Source of the DNA: JBEKCB01 sp052139675
Lineage (GTDB): Bacteria > Planctomycetota > Brocadiia > CAIUPP01
Length of the DNA stretch: 29,245 nt
NCBI GenBank assembly: GCA_052139675.1
Contig: JBKQWE010000054.1
Location: 1-29,245 of the forward strand
Reading direction: 5' to 3'
The position numbers and the translations under genes were made by a program. Below the pieces are notes generated by a model. That model saw nothing but the letters and a program-made list of their open reading frames with translations. It ran no database searches and was not told where the DNA came from. Of the stretch, positions 8,007-16,193 are shown piece after piece (position 1 is the first letter of the stretch; each line of letters starts with the position of its first letter).

Positions 8007-9287
8007 ATGATTCACAGAATGAATCGGATCGCGCCGTTTTTGGCGTTGGCCGTAGCGGCGGTGTGTTCGGCCTCTGAGCCGCCGGACCGGGACCCGCTGC
8101 TGACCGGCTGCCGCGATGCGCTGCTGGCGCAGTTCGACAAGCTGGAGTCGGCGCTGCCGGAGATGACGCGCTCGGCGGACGCGGCGGCGGAGCGGCTCCT
8201 CGGCGGCGGGCGGCTGTTCGCGGCCGGGCAGCCGGGGTTCGTGAATGAGGCGCGCGGGCGCGCGGGCGGGCTGATGATGCTCTCCGGCCTCGACGCCAGG
8301 ACCGCGCTTTCGGAGAAGGACGTGCTGCTCGTCGGCGCGCTGACGAACGCGGACGAGGCCGCTGAAAACGCCTGCCGCCGCGGGAAGGAAGCGGGCGCGT
8401 ACGTGGTACTGTTCTCGCCGGCGTTCGAGGAGCCGAAGCCGCCGATCGCCGGGCTGTGCGGCGCGCATGTCGTCAACTTCGCGCCCGCGGCCGGCCAGGA
8501 AGAAGCGGCGCGCGACGCCGCAGCCGTCGCCGAGAACCGGCGCGCCGTCGCCGCCTCGTCGCTCTTCAACATGCCGGCGCTCTGGACTTATACCGGCGAA
8601 CTGATCGGCTCGCTGACCCGCAAAGGCAAGATGCCGGTCGTGTGGCAGAGCATCATGCTCGAGGGCAGCCAGTCGCGCAACGCGAAGTACTTTGCGGAAG
8701 AGGACGCGTCGAAGAGGCGCTTTCACGAGGACCTCTCCGTGCCGCCTCAGCCGGAAGGGCGGATCGGCCGGCTGTACCTCGACGCGTTACGACGGCAGGT
8801 CCGCGGGCTCCGCGGCCCGGTGCTCGAGCAGATGGCCGCGGCGGCCGCTCTAATGGCCGACTGCGTGCGCGCCGGCGGCGCGGTGCATGTCGAGTCCGTG
8901 TCGCACTACACCATTTACGATATAGACCTGCCCGGCCGGCCCGCATGGGCGAAACACCCCAAGCGCTATCCCGAGCCGGCGGAGATCGCCGCGGCGATGA
9001 AGCCGGGCGACGTGTACTTCGAGATCGGCTACATGGAACTGCGGCTGCCGTTCCTCGAAGCGGCCGCCAGGGCGGGCGGCAAGTCCATCGTCGCGCTTTG
9101 CCATGCGCCGCCCGTCCCGCTCGACGGACCGCAGCCGGCGATGCTCATGGACGCGCAGTGGGAATACGGCGACGCCGCCGTCCTCCTGCCCGGATACGAC
9201 GTGGAGATCCTGCCGACCTCGGCCGTGCTCCAGACCGCGCTCTTCCGGACGGTGCTCGCCAAGGCCGAGGCGCTGGCGGCGAAGTGA
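8007..9287 (+). CDS. Secreted SIS-like (sugar isomerase fold) protein
   Basis: 426 residues. AGGAGA (7993-7998) lies 8 nt before the ATG at 8007; an alternative ATG is at 8019. An N-terminal signal peptide (RIAPFLALAVAAVCSASE) predicts export. Two halves each look like a nucleotide- or sugar-phosphate-binding Rossmann-type unit. The first is ERLLGGGRLFAAGQPGF...KDVLLVGALTNADE...AYVVLFSP. The second is VHVESVSHYTIYD...KPGDVYFEIGYMELRL...GKSIVALCHAP. The pattern of a glycine-rich loop, then a strand DVLxVG, then a switch to AYVVLFSP is reminiscent of tandem SIS domains, but the canonical SIS serine motif is degenerate. Function is not assigned. It ends 10 bp from the convergent redoxin gene. 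Confidence 0.6.
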   Translation: MIHRMNRIAPFLALAVAAVCSASEPPDRDPLLTGCRDALLAQFDKLESALPEMTRSADAAAERLLGGGRLFAAGQPGFVNEARGRAGGLMMLSGLDARTALSEKDVLLVGALTNADEAAENACRRGKEAGAYVVLFSPAFEEPKPPIAGLCGAHVVNFAPAAGQEEAARDAAAVAENRRAVAASSLFNMPALWTYTGELIGSLTRKGKMPVVWQSIMLEGSQSRNAKYFAEEDASKRRFHEDLSVPPQPEGRIGRLYLDALRRQVRGLRGPVLEQMAAAAALMADCVRAGGAVHVESVSHYTIYDIDLPGRPAWAKHPKRYPEPAEIAAAMKPGDVYFEIGYMELRLPFLEAAARAGGKSIVALCHAPPVPLDGPQPAMLMDAQWEYGDAAVLLPGYDVEILPTSAVLQTALFRTVLAKAEALAAK

Positions 9288-9297
9288 CGCGTCGGAT

Positions 9298-9918
9298 TTA
9301 TTTCGGCTCCGGCGGGTACTTCACGGAGCATCCGTACGGCTTCGTCGCGGGGATGGCGACCGGCTTCCCGGCGAGGACCGCGTCGAGCGCCAGCGCGACG
9401 TAGTTCACCGCGCCCTCCTTCTTCTCCCCGTTCGCGTCGTTGTCAATCGCGCCCTGGTAGGCGATGTTCCCGTTCGCGTCAATCACGAACATGTGCGGGG
9501 AGCTCTTCGCGCCGTACGCCTTGCCGGCCTTTCCGTCGTGGTCGCCGAGGACCGGGTAAGCGATCTGCTGCTTCGCCGCCCAGTCCGCATCTTTCGCGCG
9601 GTCCATGTAGTACGTCGTGTTGATCGCCAGCCAGACCACGCCCCTGGGCGCGTAGGCCTTCGCCAGCATCGCCATCGTCCCGGCCTTGTAATGCCGCTGG
9701 ACGAACGGGCAGTCCGGGTTCGTCCACTCCAGCACGACGACCTTGCCCTTGAAATCGGAAAGCTTGACGGTGTTGCCCTTCTGGTCCGTCAGCGTGAAAC
9801 CCGGCGCGGGCTTCCGGGCCGGCGCGGAGGCCGGGCCATTCTGCGCCTGCGCCCGCAAACCGTAAATCCCCAGCGCCGCGACGACGACCGCCGCCGCGAG
9901 AACGTGCAGAGTCTTCAT
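9298..9918 (-). CDS. Exported peroxiredoxin/thioredoxin-like redoxin
   Basis: 206 residues of the AhpC/TSA-redoxin type. A signal peptide or anchor covers residues 1-25. The redoxin core starts with PAPGFTLTDQKGN and the active-site loop is WTNPDCPFVQRHY with C70. It lacks a CxxC pair, so it is peroxiredoxin-like rather than a dithiol thioredoxin. A second cysteine, C197, lies in the C-terminal TKPYGCSVKYPP and could act as the resolving cysteine. The SPHMFVIDANG segment (140-150) is the cis-proline strand. AGGAGA stands 8 nt before the ATG. The gene begins 16 nt after the DsbD-N-like gene and is almost certainly cotranscribed. It probably carries out peroxide or thiol-disulfide chemistry outside the cytoplasm. 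Confidence 0.82.
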   Translation of the reverse strand: MKTLHVLAAAVVVAALGIYGLRAQAQNGPASAPARKPAPGFTLTDQKGNTVKLSDFKGKVVVLEWTNPDCPFVQRHYKAGTMAMLAKAYAPRGVVWLAINTTYYMDRAKDADWAAKQQIAYPVLGDHDGKAGKAYGAKSSPHMFVIDANGNIAYQGAIDNDANGEKKEGAVNYVALALDAVLAGKPVAIPATKPYGCSVKYPPEPK

Positions 9919-9934
9919 CGGTCATTCTCCTGGT

Positions 9935-10828
9935 CTAGGGCGGAGTCGGAACAGCCGCATCGGCGGCGGGCATTGCGAACTCGACCGGAAATCCGCCGCG
10001 CTCGCCCTCCGGCAGGGTGAATACGACGAGGCCTTCGAGCCGGTCGGCCGTGCCGACGCCGGAGCGGCGCGCCGTCATCACGATCGCGGTACGGTCCTCG
10101 GAGTTATTCACGGTGGGCTTGTTCGTGAGCACCGCCTCCGTCGGCGCCGGGAAGAACTCGACCTTCGACGGCTTCTCCGTCCACGCGATGACGATCGCGA
10201 TTTTCGTGTCGGTGGACGCCGGCAGCGTCTTGGCGGTCGCCACCACGCTGCGCAAACGCTTGAGCGTGGTCCACGCCTCCTCCGTCCGCGGCAGCCGCCC
10301 GGCCCACTTTGCGAAGAGCGTCCCGTTGGCCGGCTCGCGCCGCGCCGCGACGCTCAGCGCGGCGTTCAGCTCCGCGCGGCCCGGCCGGCAGAGGTCGCGG
10401 CAACTGAGCCACGAAACCTTGGCGCGGATCGCGAACTCCTTTCCGACCGGCAGGTCTTTGGGCGGCGTGACCTCGGCCGTCAGCAGCACCTCGCCGGTGT
10501 AACCGTACCCGGTCACGTCGCCCGGTTGGACGAACGACTGCGGAAGCGGCCAGCGGAGTGCGCCGGCGGCGAAGCCCTCCGGCAATTCGAACTCCACCTC
10601 CGTCGCCAGCCCCGCGTCGCCGGGATATTTCCAGTAGATGTGCCATTCCGGCGCAATGCGGAAGAGCACGCCGACCTCGAACGGCTGCCCCGGCGCCACG
10701 GCCGAGGCGTCCGCGAAAAGCGCCGCCTGCACCGGCTCGTCGCCCGCCGCTCGCGCCGCCGGCGCGGAAAAAAAGCCCGCCGCCGCTGCGATCAACAGCC
10801 ATAGCCCTGCATGCCATCGTCCGCGCAT
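9935..10828 (-). CDS. DsbD N-terminal-domain-like exported protein
   Basis: 297 residues. It resembles the periplasmic alpha domain of the disulfide reductase DsbD, which passes electrons to periplasmic partners. A signal peptide ends near ARAAGD (about residue 28). The immunoglobulin-like domain carries the hallmark WHIYWKYPGDAGLATEVEF (62-80) and the redox pair C143-RDL-C147-RPG. The membrane and thioredoxin domains of full-length DsbD are absent, so it is a free-standing alpha domain. ATG 10828 is chosen over the in-frame ATG at 10906 because the predicted transcript starts near 10903 and the signal peptide begins directly at MRGRWH. It is followed by the redoxin gene, a likely redox partner. 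Confidence 0.8.
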   Translation of the reverse strand: MRGRWHAGLWLLIAAAAGFFSAPAARAAGDEPVQAALFADASAVAPGQPFEVGVLFRIAPEWHIYWKYPGDAGLATEVEFELPEGFAAGALRWPLPQSFVQPGDVTGYGYTGEVLLTAEVTPPKDLPVGKEFAIRAKVSWLSCRDLCRPGRAELNAALSVAARREPANGTLFAKWAGRLPRTEEAWTTLKRLRSVVATAKTLPASTDTKIAIVIAWTEKPSKVEFFPAPTEAVLTNKPTVNNSEDRTAIVMTARRSGVGTADRLEGLVVFTLPEGERGGFPVEFAMPAADAAVPTPP

Positions 10829-10909
10829 CGGCGCCGCCTTTTCTGTAACATGGAAAACCGACGTATTCCCTCCTCGGTCGGCTCTTGCCCCGCAAGCCGT
10901 CCCCACTTC

Positions 10910-10937
10910 ATTCTACCTTCCGAGCGCGGCCAGTCAA
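10910..10937 (-). promoter_or_regulatory. Promoter for the DsbD-N/redoxin operon
   Basis: Minus strand TTGACT (10937-10932), 16 bp, then TAGAAT (10915-10910), each 5/6 to the sigma70 consensus. It gives a leader of about 75 nt to the ATG at 10828. Part of the 215-bp divergent intergenic region shared with the 11044 gene. Confidence 0.55.
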
Positions 10938-11012
10938 GGCGCAATCGCGCAGGCGCGGGCCGGCGCTTGTGCAAGGATCCCGCGAGACTGGGAAATCCCG
11001 CGCTAAACGTGG

Positions 11013-11018
11013 TAAACT
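11013..11018 (+). promoter_or_regulatory. Possible -10 element for the 11044 gene
   Basis: TAAACT, 4/6 to consensus, about 26 bp before the ATG. No convincing -35 box is visible 16-19 bp upstream; the best is TGGGAA at 10989-10994. Confidence 0.25.
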
Positions 11019-11043
11019 GTCCGGCGCAAGACCGGAGAGGACC

Positions 11044-13896
11044 ATGTCTATCAAGGTGAAGTGCGAAGGCTGCGGAAAAATCCTGAGCGTTCCGGACGGT
11101 TGTGAAGGACTCAGGATTCAGTGTGCCACCTGCGGGAAGCGGATGCGCGTTCCGAAGCAGACGCCGCCTCCGGCCGCGCCGGAGAGCGGCGACATGCCGG
11201 ACGGCGAGGCCGCTTTCCTCAAAGCGCTTGCCGAAGAGGCCGCACACGAGCAAGGCCAGGCCGCCGACGCCAAGGCGGCGAATAAAGACGCCGAAGCCGA
11301 ACTGGCGCCATTGTCCGAAGCAGCCGCCGGCGAGCCCGGCTATGCTGTCACCGAGAGAACCGCGCCGCCGGCTGCGCCGTCCCCGGCTGCGCCGGCGATT
11401 GAAAGCAGGGCGGAGGATCAGGACGCGCTCTTCAAGGTGCTCGCCGAACAGGCCGCGCGCGAGCAGAGCGGGGCGGTCCAGGCGGCCAAATCAGGCGCCG
11501 GCTCCGATCAGCCGACTTCGCCCGAAGCGCTCCTCCGCGGCCAGTCCGCCGCAGCCAAGGAACTCCGCATCAAGACGGCCGCCGACAAGTCCGGCTACGC
11601 CGTCGCGCGGGACAGCGCGCAGGCGTCTCCGGGCGGGCCCGGCAAGCGGCGGAAGCTGCTGCGGACGCTGGTCGGCGCGGCGGGTGGTGTGTTGCTGCTC
11701 CTCGTCCTCATCATCGCGATCAGCGTCGGCATCAGCAGCAGCAGGAAGTCGCGGGCGAGAGCGCTCCCGGCTCCCGTGAATCTGCCGCTGCCATCGCCGG
11801 AGGCGCCGCCGCCGGAGTTCCCGGCGGCGCTGAAGGCAGCCGCCCAGGCCCTGGCCGCCAACGCGGCCGTCGAGGTGGAAGTGGCCGAAGCCTCCGCGGA
11901 CGAAGCCGCGCCGCAGATGCCGGTCCTCACCTCGGCCGGCGACGTGATGCTGGATGCGGCGAACCTTCACATCCGCGACAAGAGCGACGCCGATGCCGGC
12001 ATCCAGGAAATGCGGTCGTCGAGCCGGTCGGCGGTCTATGAGAGCGTGGCCGCCAAACTTCGGGAGAAGGGCCTGGCGCCGGCCGAGGCCGGGCAGTCCG
12101 CCGCCGGGAATCGCGGCGAGCTGCGCAGCCGCCTCAAGATTTTCATCAGCACCGCGCCGGCGTGGGCGGGGTTCGATTTCAGCGCGGGCGGGACTCCGCC
12201 GGCGGCGATTCCGTCTCAGAGGGGCCGGCCGGGTCGAGGCCGACCGTCGCTGGACTTCCTGCGCCGGGGCTCGCGCGGGCCGCCGATTGCGCCGGCGGCG
12301 CCGGTAAAGCTCTGGGAGAAGCTGGTGACCGGCGGTCTGACGTTGAACGCCCTGTTCACACCCGGCGCGCCGGAGAATTGGCGCGCGGTCGCCGCCGCCG
12401 ATGCGCGTGCGGACCCGCTGCCGTGCGGGCTGCGCATCTCAGTCGTCCGGGTCGCCTGGGAAGTCGGCGGCCAGACGCGCGAGCTGACCGGCCGGCCCGC
12501 CGAGACGCTGCAGTTCCCTCGTCCGAAGGAACTCCGCGAAATCCAGCTCACCGGCCAGATGGGCGCGGACCGAATCTGCCTTCTCTCCGGCTTCATTCAA
12601 TACGACGACGTGGACCTGCACGGCGCCGCCGAGGCGGGCAAACTGGCGGCCGGGCTCCTCGTCGCGCCCGAGGCGGACTGGCAAACGTTCTGGGGCGGAA
12701 AGGCCGACAAGGACGCGATCGCCGCCGCTTGCCGGAATATCCTGCGGCTCGGCGGTGGGCCGGGGATTGTCCAGATCGTGACCGCCACGCCGGACCGGCT
12801 GCCGCATCTCTCGGCGGACGCGCTCGTCTCGGTCCTCAAGGACGAGCGCAGCAGCCCGGAATGGGCCGGCCCGTTCCTGGCGCTGCGCGGTCCCTTCGGC
12901 GATGCGGCGCTGATCTGCCTGGCGCGCCGGGCGAACGAGGAGAACGAGAAGGATTTCCTCCAGTGGGTCGCCGAGCCGGCCGACCATTCGCCGGAGTCCG
13001 TCCAGGCGGCCAGTTGCGCGCTGATTGACCTGGGCCGGCCCGGCCCGGAAGTGAACGCCCTGATTGACAAGCACGCGGTGAATGCCTTCCCCGAGGTGCG
13101 CCAGCCCCGAGGCAGCCTGGCGTTTCCGCCGCAGACGGCGCAGACGGTTCTCGCGTGGCTGCTCCGCAGCGGCACGCCCGGCCAGCGGGTCGGCGCGGCG
13201 GTGGCGGCGGTCGCCGAGGAAAATAACAAGGAACTGCAGGGCGAAGTTCGGGCCTTCGTCGGCCAGCCGCTCGCGACCGACCCGGAGACGCTCTACCGCC
13301 TGTGCAGGGAGATCGAGAAAGAGAAATCACCGCCGGCCTTCGAGGTCCTTTCCTCCCTGGCGCGCCAACTCGCGCAGTCCGACGCAGGCGACCGCTTTCC
13401 GCCGCCGGCGGCTTTCGCCGAAGGGGGCATGCCGCCGCCGACGGGGCGCTACTCGCGGACGCTGGCCGCGTTGGTGTGCGCCGGCCTCGCGCGGTTCGAC
13501 AGGTTCGAGGCGGGGAAAGTGCTCGTGGAGCTCATGCAGAGTCCGGGTCCGGCCACGCGATACTGCGCGATCGAAACGCTGATCGCGCTCGACGACGTGG
13601 ACGTCTCGAAGGACATCCGAGCCCGGTACGAGGACCTCTCGCACCGGGCGCGCGACGCGTACGAGGCGCAGGAGTTGGACCTGCTCAACCCGCTCAAGAA
13701 CAAGCTCTGCCGATACGACGTCCCCTTGATCAGCGCCGAAAATGCCTTGAAGAACGGCGTCCGGACGAAGGAAGTGATCGAGATTTGCGACGGCATCATC
13801 GCGGATAACCCCAGTCCGACGCTGGTCAAGCGAGCTACGGAGATGAAGCGCCAGGCCGAGAAAGCGCCGGGGACCAGCCCCGACGCGGCTCACTGA
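11044..13896 (+). CDS. Zinc-ribbon, single-helix membrane protein with HEAT-like C-terminal region
   Basis: 950 residues, function unknown. The ATG at 11044 follows GGAGAGG and starts directly at a zinc ribbon, C7-EG-C10 and C27-AT-C30, with GKILSVPDG between them. Residues 40-200 are low-complexity Ala/Pro/Glu/Gln and contain two copies of a small module: ALAEEAAHEQ...GYAV and VLAEQAAREQ...GYAV. One transmembrane helix spans about 208-230 and is flanked by KRRK and RKSRAR, so the zinc ribbon is probably cytoplasmic. The large C-terminal part, from about 430, has helical segments reminiscent of HEAT repeats in its second half (for example GPATRYCAIETLIALDDVDVS). The ribbon-linker-helix layout is common in Planctomycetota. 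A sensory or scaffold role is inference. Confidence 0.78.
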   Translation: MSIKVKCEGCGKILSVPDGCEGLRIQCATCGKRMRVPKQTPPPAAPESGDMPDGEAAFLKALAEEAAHEQGQAADAKAANKDAEAELAPLSEAAAGEPGYAVTERTAPPAAPSPAAPAIESRAEDQDALFKVLAEQAAREQSGAVQAAKSGAGSDQPTSPEALLRGQSAAAKELRIKTAADKSGYAVARDSAQASPGGPGKRRKLLRTLVGAAGGVLLLLVLIIAISVGISSSRKSRARALPAPVNLPLPSPEAPPPEFPAALKAAAQALAANAAVEVEVAEASADEAAPQMPVLTSAGDVMLDAANLHIRDKSDADAGIQEMRSSSRSAVYESVAAKLREKGLAPAEAGQSAAGNRGELRSRLKIFISTAPAWAGFDFSAGGTPPAAIPSQRGRPGRGRPSLDFLRRGSRGPPIAPAAPVKLWEKLVTGGLTLNALFTPGAPENWRAVAAADARADPLPCGLRISVVRVAWEVGGQTRELTGRPAETLQFPRPKELREIQLTGQMGADRICLLSGFIQYDDVDLHGAAEAGKLAAGLLVAPEADWQTFWGGKADKDAIAAACRNILRLGGGPGIVQIVTATPDRLPHLSADALVSVLKDERSSPEWAGPFLALRGPFGDAALICLARRANEENEKDFLQWVAEPADHSPESVQAASCALIDLGRPGPEVNALIDKHAVNAFPEVRQPRGSLAFPPQTAQTVLAWLLRSGTPGQRVGAAVAAVAEENNKELQGEVRAFVGQPLATDPETLYRLCREIEKEKSPPAFEVLSSLARQLAQSDAGDRFPPPAAFAEGGMPPPTGRYSRTLAALVCAGLARFDRFEAGKVLVELMQSPGPATRYCAIETLIALDDVDVSKDIRARYEDLSHRARDAYEAQELDLLNPLKNKLCRYDVPLISAENALKNGVRTKEVIEICDGIIADNPSPTLVKRATEMKRQAEKAPGTSPDAAH

Positions 13897-13897
13897 G

Positions 13898-13930
13898 CGC
13901 TCCGCCTTCGGCCGCGGACGGGCCGGAGCG
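13898..13930 (+). terminator. Possible hairpin terminator after the 11044 gene
   Basis: CGCTCCG (13898-13904) pairs with CGGAGCG (13924-13930) across a 19-nt loop that may fold further, followed by TTTC. The T-run is short, so this is a weak intrinsic terminator or an intercistronic hairpin. The next gene starts 34 nt later. Confidence 0.3.
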
Positions 13931-13963
13931 TTTCACTGCGCGCGGCAGGTCTCGGGAGTCACG

Positions 13964-15433
13964 ATGCAGCGGCTGCTGGGCCGGATCAGCAAGTTCCTCT
14001 TTTGCCCGCCGCAGGACAGCCGCGGCGCGCGGGCCTGCCAGGCCGCCTTTCTGGCCGTCCTGTTCGTCTTCGGCGCGCTGCACTGGGCCGCCTTCCTCGA
14101 CCTCGGCGAGATGCGGATGACCGTCGAGGACTGGCCGCTGCAGCTCATGTACGGCAACGTCCTCAAGCAGGCTGTCACTCAGCACGCGATGCCCTGGCAC
14201 ATCTCGCGGGAGGTGCTCAACACCACTCGCTTCCTGGCGATCCCGGAGACGACGCTCTCGCCGCAGGCGCTGGCGCTCGCCTGGCTGCCGGTCGGGCAGT
14301 ACGCGCTCTGCAATATCCTGCTGCTCTACACGGCCGGGTTCATCGGCTGCCTGCTGATCCGGCGGAAGTACCGGCTCTCGGCCTTCGCCGCCGCCGTGCT
14401 GTTCCTGTTTTTCAACTTCAACGGTTTCATCATCAGCCACGTCGGCGTCGGGCACGCGTGGGTCCTCGGCTACTTCTTCCTGCCGTTCTTCTGCCTGCTC
14501 ACGCTGGACCTTGCCGAGGGAAAAACCGGCCCGGGCGCCGCCGCCGCGATGGCGTTCGTCCTCCTCGCAATGCTGCTGCAAGGCTCATTCCACATCGTGA
14601 TCTGGTGCTGCATGTTCCTGGCGCTGCTGGCCGTCGCCCACCGGCCGAGCCGCGCGACGGTCGCGTGGACCATCCTCTTCACCGCGCTCCTCGGCGCGTT
14701 CCGGTTCCTGCCCTCGGCGATGGAGTACCGGAACAAGAGCGCCTACCACTTCATCAGCGGCCACCGCTCGCTGTATGACCTCTTCCAAAGTTTCGTCGCC
14801 ATCAAGGAGCGCTCGGAGTTCAACATCGGCGGCATCTTCGGGCGGCAGGGATGGTGGGAATACGATTACTACGTCGGGGCGCTCGGGCTCGCCCTGCTGA
14901 TTGTCCTGGGGATCGCCGTCCGCTGGCGCAAGGACTGGGACCTGCGCGGGCGGGAATACAAGGCGCTTGACTGGCCGCTGGGGCTGACGGCGCTGCTCTC
15001 GATGAGCTACTTCTGGGCGTTCATCGCCATGCTGCCGCTGCCGCTGGTCAACTCCGAGCGCGCCTCGTCGCGCTTCCTGATCATCCCGGTCCTGCTGCTG
15101 CTGGTCCTCTCGTGCGCGCGGATGCAGGAGGCGCTTGACCGGCTGCTCGCGCGGGGAAACGTGAAATGGCTCCTCGTGCCGGCGTTTCTCATCAGCGCGT
15201 TCGAGATCGTCAACCATTCCGTCCGCTGGTCCGTAGTGTTGTTCGAGCGGACGGAAATTCTCTACCCGTATCCGGTGGACGTCCGCATCGTCGCCGCGCC
15301 CGCGACGGCGTACGAGACGGTCTTCAAGCTCTCACTCCTCGTCTCCGCCGCGACGGCGGTTTTCCTGATCGGCCTGCTTATCTGGCGCAACTGGAAGGGC
15401 CGCAACAGCACGCCGCGCGTTTCACGGCCATGA
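13964..15433 (+). CDS. Polytopic membrane protein, GT-C/YfhO-like
   Basis: 489 residues with about ten hydrophobic segments. GGGAG stands about 6 nt before the ATG. The first periplasmic loop after helix 1, with acidic residues (FLDLGEMRMTVEDWPLQL), is followed by repeated helix pairs, such as FAAAVLFLFFNFNGFIISHV and WVLGYFFLPFFCLL. This organisation fits GT-C fold membrane glycosyltransferases and YfhO-like proteins that act on lipid-linked sugars. At 489 residues it is much shorter than the 852-residue YfhO-like protein encoded at 20354. Its last 18 codons overlap the arsM 3' end on the opposite strand. The substrate is unknown. It may be cotranscribed with the 11044 gene, 67 nt upstream. 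Confidence 0.7.
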   Translation: MQRLLGRISKFLFCPPQDSRGARACQAAFLAVLFVFGALHWAAFLDLGEMRMTVEDWPLQLMYGNVLKQAVTQHAMPWHISREVLNTTRFLAIPETTLSPQALALAWLPVGQYALCNILLLYTAGFIGCLLIRRKYRLSAFAAAVLFLFFNFNGFIISHVGVGHAWVLGYFFLPFFCLLTLDLAEGKTGPGAAAAMAFVLLAMLLQGSFHIVIWCCMFLALLAVAHRPSRATVAWTILFTALLGAFRFLPSAMEYRNKSAYHFISGHRSLYDLFQSFVAIKERSEFNIGGIFGRQGWWEYDYYVGALGLALLIVLGIAVRWRKDWDLRGREYKALDWPLGLTALLSMSYFWAFIAMLPLPLVNSERASSRFLIIPVLLLLVLSCARMQEALDRLLARGNVKWLLVPAFLISAFEIVNHSVRWSVVLFERTEILYPYPVDVRIVAAPATAYETVFKLSLLVSAATAVFLIGLLIWRNWKGRNSTPRVSRP

Positions 15434-16193
15434 GGGTGACGGACGACGCGGCGTTTTTGAGATCAGCGGCGACGTCGGCGGCGATCGGGTCGCCGCCGAT
15501 GTCGGTCTTGTTGCGCCGGCGGTCGGAGAGGATCTTCACGCTCGCGAAGCCGGCTGCGCGGATCGCGGCGAGGTAATCGCGCCGCAGCAGGGCGCCGGCG
15601 ATGCAGGCGCTGTAGAGCCGTTCATCCGCCTTCAGCTTCGCGGGCAGCGCGCGTTCGAGGACGATGTCCGAGACGATCATCCGCCCGCCGGGCTTCAGCA
15701 CGCGGTGCACCTCGCGGAAGACCTGCGGCTTGTCCGTCGAGAGGTTGATCACGCAGTTGGAGATCACGACGTCCACGGCCGCGTCGGCGACCGGCAGTTT
15801 CTCGATGATCCCTTTGCGGAACTCCACGTTGTCGAGCCGCGCCGCTTTCCGGAACTTCTCCGCGTTCCGGCGCGCGAGCCGGAGCATCTCCGGCGTCATG
15901 TCCACGCCGATGGCCTTTCCCTTCGAGCCGACTTTCTGTGCGGCCAGGAACACGTCGCGCCCTGCGCCGCTGCCCAGGTCGAGGACGGTATCGCCTTTCC
16001 TGAGGTGCGAGAAGGCCACCGGGTTGCCGCACGAGAGGCCCAGTTCCGCTTCCGGGACCGGGTGGTCCGGCAGGTCGCAGGACTTGTCGCAGCAGGAGAC
16101 CGCGCGGCTGCTACTGCAGCAGGACGACTGCTTCCGTGCGACGGCCGCGTAAGCTTTCTTCACCATCGTGTGAGTCGCGTCATTTCGTCTCAT
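15378..16193 (-). CDS. arsM: Arsenite S-adenosylmethionine methyltransferase
   Basis: Methylates As(III) to mono-, di- or trimethyl arsenicals with SAM, in the cytoplasm. The protein is 271 residues. The SAM motif is VLDLGSGAGRD (70-80). ArsM-specific blocks are LGLSCGNPVAF with C55, VISNCVINLS with C147 and YSACIAGAL with C197. The N-terminus has extra cysteines (SSCC at 23-26; SCCDKSC at 33-39) and the tail ends in ACCCGPSSCAR, so it is unusually cysteine-rich at both ends. ATG 16193 is preceded by GGAG and overlaps the previous gene by 14 nt, indicating translational coupling; M11 (ATG 16166) is an alternative. The last 56 bases overlap the convergent membrane-protein gene. It is the final gene of the arsenic operon. 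Confidence 0.93.
   Translation of the reverse strand: MRRNDATHTMVKKAYAAVARKQSSCCSSSRAVSCCDKSCDLPDHPVPEAELGLSCGNPVAFSHLRKGDTVLDLGSGAGRDVFLAAQKVGSKGKAIGVDMTPEMLRLARRNAEKFRKAARLDNVEFRKGIIEKLPVADAAVDVVISNCVINLSTDKPQVFREVHRVLKPGGRMIVSDIVLERALPAKLKADERLYSACIAGALLRRDYLAAIRAAGFASVKILSDRRRNKTDIGGDPIAADVAADLKNAASSVTLMAVKRAACCCGPSSCAR

Noticed and set aside
10829..10906. Longer start of the DsbD-like protein at 10906
   Set aside because: It would lie at or before the predicted transcription start and would bury the signal peptide inside the protein.
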